Shown here: piece after piece, positions 18,137 to 27,294 of the stretch
Layout of the letters: each line of letters opens with the position of its first letter
How positions within the stretch are numbered: position 1 is the stretch's first letter
Source: G963669295 sp963669295
GTDB lineage: Bacteria > Bacteroidota > Bacteroidia > Flavobacteriales_D > CALLUQ01
Assembly (NCBI GenBank): GCA_963669295.1
Contig: OY769938.1
Span: 4,464,001 to 4,528,000 of the forward strand
Direction: 5' to 3'
Length of the DNA stretch: 64,000 nt
Position numbers and translations under genes: made by a program
The notes under the pieces: generated by a model
Told to the model about the DNA's origin: nothing
Seen by the model: the letters and a program-made list of their open reading frames with translations, nothing else
Databases searched by the model: none

Positions 18137-19141
18137 ATGAGTTCAGGAACAATTGTAGCATGCTTGTGGCAACCCGAGCAAGAATTGCTTGAGCACCTTC
18201 GGCAACACCTGCACGAATCGGTAACCTTGCTTGTACCCGACAATGAGGAGGAAGAAACGCTGTTAAAAATTGTACCTGAAGCCGAAGTAATCATCGGCTG
18301 GCGACCGCAAGAAAAAGTGCTAAATGCGGCAAAAAAACTACAGTTATTCATCAACCCTGGGGTGGGAGTGAAGCAACTCATCCCGCTGTTTACGCAACTC
18401 ACCAAAGAGCGTAACATTGCATTGGTGAACGACCATGGCAATACCTACCTCACTGCACAACATACTGTAGCCTTGTTAATGAGCCTCATGAGTCGAATTG
18501 TTCCTCATCACCAGTACATGTTGGAAGGAAAGTGGCGTACGGGCGACGAAGAAATTGCTTCCATTTCTATGCGTGGTTGTACCGTAGGGCTATTGGGGTA
18601 CGGTGCCATCAATAGCAAGGTGCATCGTTTCCTATCGGGATTCGATATGCAGTTTGCTGCGTTGCGCAACAGTTGGCCGGAAAAAGTTGAAGGACTAACA
18701 CCGTTTGAAACGCACCAGCTAGACGCTTTTCTACAACACATTGATGTGTTGATTATAGCAGTGCCGCATACCACGAAAACGGAAGGAATGATTGGGGCCG
18801 GAGAACTGAAGTTGTTAGGTGAACAAGGGCTGTTGCTGAATGTAAGTAGGGGAGCAGTGGTGGAGGAAGAAGCACTTTATACCGCCCTTAAGAACAACAC
18901 CATTGCCGGTGCTGCCATTGATGTGTGGTATAACTACCAGCCCGAACCCGATGAGGACGGGCGAAAGTTTCCATCTGCATTTCCTTTTTATGAACTCGAT
19001 AACATTGTATTGTCTCCGCACCGTGGTGCCTCACCCATGAAGGATTTGATGCGTTGGAACGATTCGATTGAAAACATCAATCGCTTTGCTGTTGGAAATA
19101 GCAACTTCTTAAATGTGGTGGATTTGGAACGAGAGTACTAA
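18137..19141 (+). CDS. D-isomer-specific 2-hydroxyacid dehydrogenase family protein
   Basis: A 334-residue NAD-dependent dehydrogenase. The nucleotide-binding loop GLLGYGAINSKV has Asn in place of the third glycine of GxGxxG. The catalytic set is present: Arg in LLNVSRGAVVEEE, a downstream Glu, and His in VLSPHRGASP. The Q-H-T-V-A-L-L segment that precedes the coenzyme domain is also typical. It lies 38 bases after the transporter gene in the same direction, and its stop codon touches the stop codon of the convergent next gene. Substrate unknown (phosphoglycerate, hydroxypyruvate or another 2-keto acid). Confidence 0.88.
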   Translation: MSSGTIVACLWQPEQELLEHLRQHLHESVTLLVPDNEEEETLLKIVPEAEVIIGWRPQEKVLNAAKKLQLFINPGVGVKQLIPLFTQLTKERNIALVNDHGNTYLTAQHTVALLMSLMSRIVPHHQYMLEGKWRTGDEEIASISMRGCTVGLLGYGAINSKVHRFLSGFDMQFAALRNSWPEKVEGLTPFETHQLDAFLQHIDVLIIAVPHTTKTEGMIGAGELKLLGEQGLLLNVSRGAVVEEEALYTALKNNTIAGAAIDVWYNYQPEPDEDGRKFPSAFPFYELDNIVLSPHRGASPMKDLMRWNDSIENINRFAVGNSNFLNVVDLEREY

Positions 19142-19978
19142 CTAATCGATCACTACTTTACGTACAGCATTTCCTTCTTCCGATTGTAAGTGCAGCAGGT
19201 AAATGCCTTTGCTGAGTTGCGATACATCCAATTGCTCGCGCGCAGTGGTTACGCCTTGCAATTGCTTTTGAAATACAGTAGCACCTGAAATAGTTTGCAA
19301 TTCAACACTCACTGCACTGCTTTGATCAAGAAAGAAATCGATGTTCAAGTGTTTGCTTGCTGGGTTGGGATATACCGTTACATGCTGGTTAAGGTAGTTG
19401 TCATTAATGCCAATGGTTCCGGCTTCCACCGAAATGTCGTCGATGATGAAATGAGTAATGCTGGAGGAGTTTTGTACGCCTCGCACTGTAATGGTATGTG
19501 GGTTGCCATCGCCATATGCGGTTAAATCTAGCTCTACTTCTGTGTAGTTACTGTAATCACTGGCATTGCCAGAGTTAGCAGTAAACACCACGTTTCCGGC
19601 TATTTCTATTCGAACATAATCACTGCTGCTTCCCATGGCAGTGGGAATCAATAGCCAAAACTTCATGACTGTAGGCCCATTGGGAAACGTAATGGTTTGC
19701 GATACCGTACCCATCTCAGGGCTGGTAGCACCACCCAGCCATACAAAAAACGATCCTGAGCGAGGAATACATGAGCCACTACAGTTGCCACAACTGCCAA
19801 GGCTACAAATAACGTTGGGGAAATTAGAAGAACTTTCACTCCAGTACCCATTGGGAGTACCGCCTTCAAAGCCAGGATCAAGAATAAGGTTTTGCGCTTC
19901 TGAGGAAGTAGAGAGGACAAGTAATAATGTACCAATCAATATGTTGATGGCAATTTTCATGAGTAAAGCTTTATTCAA
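19142..19978 (-). CDS. T9SS-exported protein with type A sorting tail
   Basis: A 278-residue protein. The signal peptide spans the first 29 residues; Met7 (MKIAINILIG, 19960) is the more likely start. The body is a jelly-roll-like domain with a Cys-rich loop (CSLGSCGNCSGSC) and the segment TVRGVQNSSSITHFIIDDISV. The C-terminal 80 residues (VTVYPNPASKHLNIDF ... GIYLLHL ... VRKVVID) are a T9SS type A sorting domain. It is convergent with and directly abuts the dehydrogenase gene. A binding or adhesive role is possible but not shown. Confidence 0.9.
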   Translation of the reverse strand: MNKALLMKIAINILIGTLLLVLSTSSEAQNLILDPGFEGGTPNGYWSESSSNFPNVICSLGSCGNCSGSCIPRSGSFFVWLGGATSPEMGTVSQTITFPNGPTVMKFWLLIPTAMGSSSDYVRIEIAGNVVFTANSGNASDYSNYTEVELDLTAYGDGNPHTITVRGVQNSSSITHFIIDDISVEAGTIGINDNYLNQHVTVYPNPASKHLNIDFFLDQSSAVSVELQTISGATVFQKQLQGVTTAREQLDVSQLSKGIYLLHLQSEEGNAVRKVVID

Positions 19979-20071
19979 ATATACTGAAAATCAGACGGGT
20001 ACAAAAAGCCACACACACACCAAACGTCGACCTTCTTGTAACTAAGACGTAAATATAGGGTAAAAAGTTGC

Positions 20072-21670
20072 TTACACAGCGGCAACTTTAAACTCCGAAG
20101 TAAGGTGGAAAGTAATTTCTGGATAATCATCTTGTGCCGACCTGAGCAACCATGCAGAATCGGCAAGGTATACAGGGTTGTTTTCCTTGTCGGTAGCAAT
20201 GTAGTTGGCTTTTTTACGACAAAACTCATTCAGTTTTTCTTCATTGTCGCTGGTAATCCAACAAGCTTTATGAATGGGCTTGGGTACAAATTCACAAGAA
20301 GCACCATATTCATTCTTGAGGCGGTATTGAATTACTTCAAACTGGAGTTCGCCCACAGTGCCCACCATTTTTTTATTGCCAGGCTGTTGAATAAAAAGCT
20401 GCGCCACACCTTCTTCGGTAAGCTGTTGAATGCCTTTATCCAATTGTTTCGACTTCATCGGGTCTTTATTGATGAGTTCCTTAAATCGCTCAGGAGAAAA
20501 GCTGGGAATGCCTTTGAACATAAATTGCTCCCCTTCAGTTAAGGTATCGCCAATTTTAAAGTTTCCGGTATCGTAAAGTCCAATAACATCACCGGGAAAA
20601 GCTTCTTCTACCACACTTTTTTCTTGTGCCATAAAGCTGGCTGGGTTAGCAAACTTTACGTTCTTGCCCAACCGTACATGGTGAAAAAACTTATTGCGTT
20701 CGAACTTTCCTGAACATACCCTTAAAAAGGCTATGCGATCGCGATGACGCGGGTCGATGTTGGCGTGAATTTTAAACACAAAACCACTGAATTTCTCATC
20801 CGTTGGCTGTACTTCTTTATGGTCTGATTCGCGAGGGCCGGGTTGAGGAGCAATTTGGGTGAATGTATCGAGCAATTCTTTCACGCCAAAGTTATTCACA
20901 GCACTGCCAAAAAATACAGGGGCCAAAGCACCCTCGCGGTATGGAGCATCATCAAATGGGTCATAAATGCCTTCAATCAACTCCACATCCTCTCTCAACT
21001 GATTGGCTAAATCATCACCTACCTGAGCATCCAATTCAGGATCGTTCACATCGCTAATGGAAACAATGTCTTCTGCAATTTTAGTTTTGTTGGGATCGAA
21101 AAGATTAAGGCTGTGGTCGTAAAGCTTGTACACGCCTTTAAACGTATGACCAATGCTAATGGGCCAGGTCATAGGGCGCACCTTAATGTTGAGTTTAGCT
21201 TCCAGCTCATCCAGCAGGTCAAAAGCATCCTGCCCTTCCAGGTCCATCTTGTTGATGAATACAATCACTGGTGTATTGCGCATACGGCACACTTCCATCA
21301 ATCGTTCTGTTTGTGCTTCTACTCCTTTTACACAATCAATAACAAGAATTACACTATCTACCGCAGTAAGGGTACGATAAGTATCTTCTGCAAAGTCTTT
21401 GTGACCTGGGGTATCAAGAATATTGATGAGCTTGTTGTTGTACCTAAACGTCATCACCGAGGTGGCTACCGAAATACCACGCTGCCGCTCAATGTCCATA
21501 AAATCGGAAGCAGCTCCGGTAGTAATCTTGTTCGACTTTACCGCACCTGCCGTTTGAATGGCCCCCCCAAATAGCAAGAGCTTTTCTGTAAGTGTTGTTT
21601 TACCGGCATCAGGGTGACTGATCACGGCAAAGGTTTTTCTTTTTTCAATCTCTTCAGCTAGCTTCTTCAT
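20072..21670 (-). CDS. prfC: peptide chain release factor 3
   Basis: A 532-residue translational GTPase, close to the usual length of RF3 (about 530). The G1 motif is SHPDAGKTT, G2 lies in the DIERQRGISVATSVM segment, G3 is DTPGHKDF and G4 is NKMD. RF3 recycles RF1/RF2 from the ribosome after peptide release. Domains II and III follow, with the characteristic VGTVGELQFEVIQYRL segment. It is a single gene, divergent from the next one. Confidence 0.97.
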   Translation of the reverse strand: MKKLAEEIEKRKTFAVISHPDAGKTTLTEKLLLFGGAIQTAGAVKSNKITTGAASDFMDIERQRGISVATSVMTFRYNNKLINILDTPGHKDFAEDTYRTLTAVDSVILVIDCVKGVEAQTERLMEVCRMRNTPVIVFINKMDLEGQDAFDLLDELEAKLNIKVRPMTWPISIGHTFKGVYKLYDHSLNLFDPNKTKIAEDIVSISDVNDPELDAQVGDDLANQLREDVELIEGIYDPFDDAPYREGALAPVFFGSAVNNFGVKELLDTFTQIAPQPGPRESDHKEVQPTDEKFSGFVFKIHANIDPRHRDRIAFLRVCSGKFERNKFFHHVRLGKNVKFANPASFMAQEKSVVEEAFPGDVIGLYDTGNFKIGDTLTEGEQFMFKGIPSFSPERFKELINKDPMKSKQLDKGIQQLTEEGVAQLFIQQPGNKKMVGTVGELQFEVIQYRLKNEYGASCEFVPKPIHKACWITSDNEEKLNEFCRKKANYIATDKENNPVYLADSAWLLRSAQDDYPEITFHLTSEFKVAAV

Positions 21671-21808
21671 GGTGCTCGGTTTGACCGCGCAAAAATACCA
21701 ATTTAATTGTTCACAATTTTCTTAATAACATTTTTTTGTTGCAATTTCCGTGTCGTACAAAATTGGCTACTTTTATTGCTTTAATTGAGCCGCTAAATTT
21801 TTTGAAAC

Positions 21809-22477
21809 ATGAAAACAACTAGACTTACTTCATTTTTTGCTTTAATCGTTTGTTCCCTTGTACTTTTTTCTTGTAGCGGAACAAAAACCAGCCTCGACTT
21901 TTCGAAGAACAGAACCATGAAAAACAAACACTGGGTATTGGTAAACCCGCGTACCAGTGTGGAAGTTGAGCAAGAGCAACTGAAAGAAGAGCCTGCAACC
22001 ATCGAAGAAGCTGCTACTGTAGCACCAACTACGATTGCTACGTCTACCATTGCTAAAGAAGCGGTATCAGTTGAGGCAATAACAATGGCACCACCTGCTG
22101 TAATTGAACCCATCGAAAACAATGGGGAGGTGAGTGAAACTATTGTTCCAACGGAAGATGCAACATCTTTTGCAGCAGAAGTGCCTGCTTCTTCACAAAA
22201 GAAGGAAGTGAAGCGCAAAGCAGCAAAAGTAAGGAGCACGCATCAGCACAATCCTTTTTCGAGTGATGAGGAATTGATTCTACTGGTTATTTTATCCATC
22301 ATCATTTCACCACTGGCGGTATACCTATACGATAATGCAGTAACCACTCGCTTCTGGATCAACCTCTTGTTGTACATTTTTGGAGGTGGATTGGTATTTG
22401 GAGTACATGCGGGTTTTGGCTTGTTGCTATTGGCAGCCATTGTTCATGCGCTACTCATCGTATTCGGGAAAATCTAG
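21809..22477 (+). CDS. lipoprotein with C-terminal YqaE/Pmp3-like membrane module
   Basis: A 222-residue protein. The N-terminus is a lipoprotein signal (lipobox LFSC, Cys22). A low-complexity Ala/Glu/Thr/Val stretch (about 50-130) is followed by a basic segment and a C-terminal pair of hydrophobic helices (about 150-222) with the layout of YqaE/Pmp3 proteins (ILSIIISPLAVYL ... FWINLLLYIFGG). A lipid anchor at one end and a two-helix membrane module at the other is unusual: the linker would have to span from one membrane leaflet or membrane to another. Function unknown; Pmp3 relatives affect membrane potential. Confidence 0.85.
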   Translation: MKTTRLTSFFALIVCSLVLFSCSGTKTSLDFSKNRTMKNKHWVLVNPRTSVEVEQEQLKEEPATIEEAATVAPTTIATSTIAKEAVSVEAITMAPPAVIEPIENNGEVSETIVPTEDATSFAAEVPASSQKKEVKRKAAKVRSTHQHNPFSSDEELILLVILSIIISPLAVYLYDNAVTTRFWINLLLYIFGGGLVFGVHAGFGLLLLAAIVHALLIVFGKI

Positions 22478-22482
22478 CCTTT

Positions 22483-23775
22483 TCAGGCGAACATTTGTAG
22501 CAGTGCCAGGCGCTGTTGTGCCAACTGCTCTTTTAATACAGGGTGCTTTTTTATGGCCTTATGATAGCGTTGTTGCTTGCGCCAATCGCTCCACCAGTCG
22601 AGGTAGTGTATGCTAAAGAAATACAAAGGAATCATTAGCACTAAAAGTCCTAGGCCTATCCAGTAATTTATCAACAGTGCTGTAATACATATTGCCGGAT
22701 AGAATACGAGAAAATAGGTAATAGCAGCTGTAGTCACCCAAACGGAGCTGTAAAACTCAATGTCGCGAACACGGGTGTCGGCAATGTTTTTGCCCAGCCA
22801 AACAGGAAGGTGGTTGAGCAAGATACCTACCAAAAACAAAGGAGCTCCTGCCACAAGTCCAATGGCCTTAGCAGTGGTGAAAGGAACGTTTCCAGCAACG
22901 GCTTCATCGCTAATGTTGTGTTGCTGCAAGTTTTGGGTATAAGCCTCTAAAGAACTTTGTAGAGAGGGCCAGTCGCTACTTGCATATAATGCATTTACCT
23001 TTTCTCCAGTATTCCAATCGTTTAGAAATCGCTGTTTGCTCTTTGAATGCCAGGAGGAGGCATCACCAGGGTGTTCATTGTTGTTTATAACCAGCAATTG
23101 TTCTGCTGCTGCCTCAGCACCGTTGTTATCAATATGCACCACTTCTTTGCGCAAGGCATTGGCAATGGTACTGGTGAGTTGATTAATGGCGCGTGCCTTG
23201 TTCTCGTTATACCCTTGCTGGAAGTCGCTAACGGCAATAGGAGGGGCAAAGTTAATCATGGCTTCCGTCCGTGCTTTATTGGGTGAAGTATAGTTCAATC
23301 CCACGGGCACAATGTGTAAATCGAGGTTAAAATCATTACTTTCTTCAGCACCAAAAGCCAGTCGGGCAGTGCCTTTTCGTAGCTTTCTCAACCGTTTTTC
23401 CTGGATGCATAACCCTTCTGAAAAAATAAGGATCATACCTCCTTTTCGCAATATTTCGTGACTTCTCTCAAAGGTGTGCAGGTTTTTTGGTACGTTTTGC
23501 ATGCCTTCCTCTCTGCGGTATACCGGGAGCTGGTTCATCTTCCCCAAAATCCAACTGCTCCATTTTTTTTGAAACACATCTCCCCGTACTAAAAAGTGCA
23601 ATTCACGGTCTAAGAGGGCACCCAAAATAATAGCATCCATAAAGGCATTGGGGTGATTGGAAGCTAAAATCACAGGTTTATCTTTAGGAATGTGCGCTAT
23701 ACCATGCAAGTGTACCCGTTTGAAGAAAAGCTTCAACGATAAGATCATGGTGATTTTTAAAAACCAATAGAGCAT
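22483..23775 (-). CDS. PlsC-type 1-acyl-glycerol-3-phosphate acyltransferase
   Basis: A 430-residue membrane enzyme. The acyltransferase block carries NHPNAFMD (the catalytic HxxxxD motif) near residue 40 and LIFSEGLC as the FPEG-like substrate motif near 115. The C-terminal third has several hydrophobic helices (VAGAPLFLVGILLNHLPVW; YFLVFYPAICITALLI). It transfers an acyl chain in phospholipid or aminolipid synthesis; the exact acceptor is not evident. Its stop codon lies 5 bases from that of the convergent lipoprotein gene. Confidence 0.9.
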   Translation of the reverse strand: MLYWFLKITMILSLKLFFKRVHLHGIAHIPKDKPVILASNHPNAFMDAIILGALLDRELHFLVRGDVFQKKWSSWILGKMNQLPVYRREEGMQNVPKNLHTFERSHEILRKGGMILIFSEGLCIQEKRLRKLRKGTARLAFGAEESNDFNLDLHIVPVGLNYTSPNKARTEAMINFAPPIAVSDFQQGYNENKARAINQLTSTIANALRKEVVHIDNNGAEAAAEQLLVINNNEHPGDASSWHSKSKQRFLNDWNTGEKVNALYASSDWPSLQSSLEAYTQNLQQHNISDEAVAGNVPFTTAKAIGLVAGAPLFLVGILLNHLPVWLGKNIADTRVRDIEFYSSVWVTTAAITYFLVFYPAICITALLINYWIGLGLLVLMIPLYFFSIHYLDWWSDWRKQQRYHKAIKKHPVLKEQLAQQRLALLQMFA

Positions 23776-23797
23776 GATACACTAATGTAGTTCTTTT

Positions 23798-25060
23798 CTA
23801 GGAACTACTGGCTTGCTCATCGTCCTGAAAAGGAGCCTTCCACGACTTGTGTTTCACGGTATAGTAAAAGAAAGAAACAAGAATAAGCCCGGCCATTGCC
23901 CACACCCAAAAGTTACTTTTCTCGTTGAAAGTTTCAAGAGCATCAGCATCATAAAGCAACACACCTGCCCATTGCGATGGGTGCGCTTGGTCTGGAGTGT
24001 TGACTTGTTTGAGGTATTCTATTTTGGCCAGTTGCAAGGCTCGCGCTCTTGTTTTACCGTTGCGCAATTGTTGCTCAAATACCGCGATAACACTTTCGTG
24101 TGGTGTGGTCAACTGAAACAGTCGGTCGGTGGTATAGGGCACGGTATCGTTTGCCGATAAATAAACGGAGACAGGATAAAAAATACTGTAATCGTTTACC
24201 AGGTAAGGAAGTTGATCATAACTAACTTCGCTAGAAACACCTGTAAGCAAACACTCCATAGGGAGTGGTACAATGGAGTTCTGTACAAAGGCAAGTGCTC
24301 GAATGTTGTTATCTAATCTACTGATTGCCGGTGCCACCAATTGCTGGTAAAGTAAATGAGCACTGGTTGAGAATTCCTTTGCGGGCAAATGTTTATCCAC
24401 TACCAAATCGTTAAAACTATTTATTGCCAAACTCAAAGAAGGGGTATTTGAAATGCGGTAAATGGCTACTTCATTGGCAATTACCACACAGTAGATGGTA
24501 GTGTCGAAAAGCATGTAATCGATTAAGGCGGTAGGGGTAAATTGCTGTAAGGAAGTGTTGATGGCTGTTAACGATGGGAAAGTATTGGAAGCGTAAGGGA
24601 GTGGCTTATTGGGTACTATTGCTCCGCGATTTAGTTTATGAAGGGCAGATAGTTGCAAGGCATGGACTACATAACGCTCATTGCCAGAAAATTGCCACAG
24701 TTGGTAGCAGTTTTCGACAGCAATGGTAAGGAAGGGATGCACCAGGGTATCCCACCCCGCTTGATCCAGTGAAAGGGAAGGAATAATGGGGGCAGCCAGA
24801 TTACTGTGTGCATAAACAGCTTCTAATTCCTCCAGTCCCTCGGCTTGTTGCCCTATGGCAAACATGTGCTGCATCTTTAAGGTAAGCTGTTGCAAGGCAT
24901 TGCTGGTAACAGGAATAGTATCGGGTGTGCTAAGAACATTGGTATCGCTCCATCCGGTGATCTGCATTAATTCTTCATGGTAGTGTTGTAAGGTACTATC
25001 GTTGATAGCATATGCATTGCCAATCCATGCAAGGAGTATAAATAGAAGGTAATGCTTCAT
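23798..25060 (-). CDS. exported CHAT-like protein lacking the catalytic core, C-terminal transmembrane anchor
   Basis: A 420-residue protein with a signal peptide (1-18) and a single C-terminal membrane helix (about 382-402, FWVWAMAGLILVSFFYY). Between them are landmarks of a CHAT peptidase domain in order: IDYMLFDTTIYCVVI, the LPMECLL segment (normally LPFEALL), LPYLVNDYSIFYPVSVYL, and the closing helix KTRARALQLAKIEYL with HPSQWAGVLLYD. The stretch that normally carries the His (ATHG) and Cys (SACxTG) residues, roughly 100 residues, is missing between SVYLSAND and VIAVFEQQL. It is therefore likely non-proteolytic. It lies 2 bases after mnmA in the same direction. Confidence 0.75.
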   Translation of the reverse strand: MKHYLLFILLAWIGNAYAINDSTLQHYHEELMQITGWSDTNVLSTPDTIPVTSNALQQLTLKMQHMFAIGQQAEGLEELEAVYAHSNLAAPIIPSLSLDQAGWDTLVHPFLTIAVENCYQLWQFSGNERYVVHALQLSALHKLNRGAIVPNKPLPYASNTFPSLTAINTSLQQFTPTALIDYMLFDTTIYCVVIANEVAIYRISNTPSLSLAINSFNDLVVDKHLPAKEFSTSAHLLYQQLVAPAISRLDNNIRALAFVQNSIVPLPMECLLTGVSSEVSYDQLPYLVNDYSIFYPVSVYLSANDTVPYTTDRLFQLTTPHESVIAVFEQQLRNGKTRARALQLAKIEYLKQVNTPDQAHPSQWAGVLLYDADALETFNEKSNFWVWAMAGLILVSFFYYTVKHKSWKAPFQDDEQASSS

Positions 25061-25062
25061 GC

Positions 25063-26250
25063 CTATTGAATAACGCCAGATCCTAGCAGTTCTTCACCAT
25101 CGTACCATGCTACAAATTGCCCGGGGGTAATGCTTTTTTGTGGTTCATCGAAAATAACGTACAAGCCATTTTCTTCCTGGTGTAGTCTACAAGACTCTAA
25201 TGCCTGGCGGTAGCGTATACGTGCCAGCATGGCTTTCGACTCGCCTGGTGTTAATTGTAGGTCGGTGCGCAACCAGTGGATGTCGGCATTGGGTACAAAC
25301 AATCCTTTGCGATACAGCCCAGGGTGTTGCTCTCCCTGTCCGGTGTATATGATGTTGTTGTTAGTGTCGGTGCCAATAATAAAGAGCGGTTCGGGAGTAC
25401 CTCCAATACCCAGTCCTTTGCGTTGGCCAATGGTGAAATAATGTGCTCCTTTGTGTTCGCCCACCACTTTGCCATCAGAAAAAGCATATTTGTAAGGTTG
25501 AGTAAGTGCAATCAACTCATCTACTTTGTGCTCAAAGTGTTGAGGAATGTTGTTGAAATTGGGTGCATCGGCAGCCACTTCAACCACCTGGCCACTTTTG
25601 GGTGCCAGTTTTTGCTGCAGGAAATCGGGGAGCCGTACTTTACCTATAAAGCACAGCCCTTGCGAATCTTTTTTCTCAGCAGTTACCAGATCCAATTCTT
25701 TTGCAATGGCCCGTACTTCTGGTTTGGTGAGTTCTCCGATAGGAAAGAGGGCTTTGCTGAGCTGTGCTTGCGACAGTTGACAAAGGAAGTAGCTTTGATC
25801 TTTATTTTGATCTTTACCAGCAAGCAGTTGGTATACTTCCTGCCCGTTATTTTCTATTATTCCTTTACGGCAGTAATGGCCGGTAGCTACATAATCGGCT
25901 TTAAGGCGCATGGCCGCTTTTAAAAAAGTATCGAATTTTATTTCCCGATTGCACAGCACATCAGGGTTTGGAGTGCGCCCGTTTTCATATTCGTTGAACA
26001 TGTAATCTACAATGCGCTCTTTGTACTCCTTACTCAGGTCGATGGTTTGAAAGGGAATGCCCAGCTTTTGCGCTACAAATAGTGCATCGTTGCTGTCTTC
26101 CAGCCAGGGGCATTCGTCGCTAATGGTCACGGAATCATCGTGCCAGTTTTTCATGAACATGCCAATTACCTCATACCCTTGTTCTTTCAAAAGGTATGCA
26201 GCAACACTGGAATCTACTCCACCTGAAAGGCCTACAACAACTCTTTTCAT
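25063..26250 (-). CDS. mnmA: tRNA-specific 2-thiouridylase
   Basis: A 395-residue PP-loop enzyme that installs sulfur on U34 of Lys, Glu and Gln tRNAs. The ATP-binding PP loop is GLSGGVDSS near residue 8. The two catalytic cysteines are visible in NPDVLCNREIKF (about 102) and in SQGLCFIGKV (about 200). The central GQRKGLGIGG segment and C-terminal barrel are present. The start codon is clear and the length is normal. Confidence 0.97.
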   Translation of the reverse strand: MKRVVVGLSGGVDSSVAAYLLKEQGYEVIGMFMKNWHDDSVTISDECPWLEDSNDALFVAQKLGIPFQTIDLSKEYKERIVDYMFNEYENGRTPNPDVLCNREIKFDTFLKAAMRLKADYVATGHYCRKGIIENNGQEVYQLLAGKDQNKDQSYFLCQLSQAQLSKALFPIGELTKPEVRAIAKELDLVTAEKKDSQGLCFIGKVRLPDFLQQKLAPKSGQVVEVAADAPNFNNIPQHFEHKVDELIALTQPYKYAFSDGKVVGEHKGAHYFTIGQRKGLGIGGTPEPLFIIGTDTNNNIIYTGQGEQHPGLYRKGLFVPNADIHWLRTDLQLTPGESKAMLARIRYRQALESCRLHQEENGLYVIFDEPQKSITPGQFVAWYDGEELLGSGVIQ

Positions 26251-26298
26251 GACTGCTTTTTGCGGTGCAAAGATACAAACTTTCCCAGCAGTAACGTT

Positions 26299-27246
26299 TT
26301 ATCCGCGCACGTTATCGTATTCGGTAATGCGGGTGCGTATTATCGAGTAGCAAAATCCCAACATTATTTCGTGCGAGCCACTGCTGTACGATCGGAGCGA
26401 TGAAGAAGTGGCATCGTAAGAGTACCCAAACTTGATGGTGCTATTGGTTAAAGGAAGTGCCATGCCTACCATAGGTGCAATGGCATCTTGATGACGATAA
26501 GTAATACCTGCATAAAATTGTTGATTGAACCACAGCAAGCTGTTGAGGTCGATTTGTGCAGAGGCAGCATCAGTTTTAACAAATACCGAAGGCTCGAGTG
26601 TTAGGCTGGGGGAGAGGTGGTGCCGGTAACCTGCCGTGGCGTAGTAATGCCTGGCTACACCAAAGTTAAAGCTATTAATGCTGTTGGTGGCTTGATTTGC
26701 ACCTTGCAATGTGGCAGCATTTAAGTGGGTTGCTGATAGCCCTACATACAACTGGGAGGTACGGTAGTATATTCCCATCTCCAGGTCGAAAGCAAGGTCG
26801 CTAGCTCCTGCCGAAGGAATGGAGGGGTCTTGCTCGCTGGGTACTCCGGGAGGGCGCCAATCGGAACCGATTGATTTGTTGATAACGCCAGCTCCTACGC
26901 CAAAGCCAAATGTACCAGAAGTAGTATATACATGATACGCATAAGCAGCCTTTGCCATGGTATTCTTTTCTTGTCCCAATGCATCGAGTGCTACAGAGAG
27001 ACCTATTCCACCATGCAATACAGGCACGGGAGCACTGCCACTAAATACCAGTGTTTTAGGAGCACCATCAAAGCCACTCCATTGGGTGCGGTTAATGATG
27101 GTACCACAAAATTGATTGTTTACTCCTGCTACTCCAGGGTTGGTAAACAACTTGTTGTGCATGTTTTGAGAAAATTGGGGGTCTTGTTGCGATAAAACAA
27201 CCCCTACTAAAAAGAAGCTAAATAAAGAGAAGAATGCTTTTTTCAT
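26299..27246 (-). CDS. PorP/SprF family type IX secretion membrane protein
   Basis: A 315-residue outer-membrane protein. Signal peptide at 1-19. The mature start QQDPQFSQNMHNKLFTNPGVAG is the family signature, as is NRTQWSGFDGAPKT. Regular amphipathic strands follow to the end (SHEIMLGFCYSI). PorP/SprF proteins assist T9SS export or surface anchoring of particular cargo, usually CHU_C-tailed proteins such as the two at the left of this window. No large cargo gene is adjacent here. Confidence 0.93.
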   Translation of the reverse strand: MKKAFFSLFSFFLVGVVLSQQDPQFSQNMHNKLFTNPGVAGVNNQFCGTIINRTQWSGFDGAPKTLVFSGSAPVPVLHGGIGLSVALDALGQEKNTMAKAAYAYHVYTTSGTFGFGVGAGVINKSIGSDWRPPGVPSEQDPSIPSAGASDLAFDLEMGIYYRTSQLYVGLSATHLNAATLQGANQATNSINSFNFGVARHYYATAGYRHHLSPSLTLEPSVFVKTDAASAQIDLNSLLWFNQQFYAGITYRHQDAIAPMVGMALPLTNSTIKFGYSYDATSSSLRSYSSGSHEIMLGFCYSIIRTRITEYDNVRG

Positions 27247-27294
27247 ATCATCGTTTTAACCTCATAATACAAAGAGGCCAAAACGGTTACAGCA

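Noticed and set aside
5449..19141. Calling the TIR/nSTAND run a mobile defence island
   Set aside because: No integrase, transposase, tRNA end or flanking repeat is visible, and base composition does not obviously differ from the surroundings. A defence role stays possible but is not shown.
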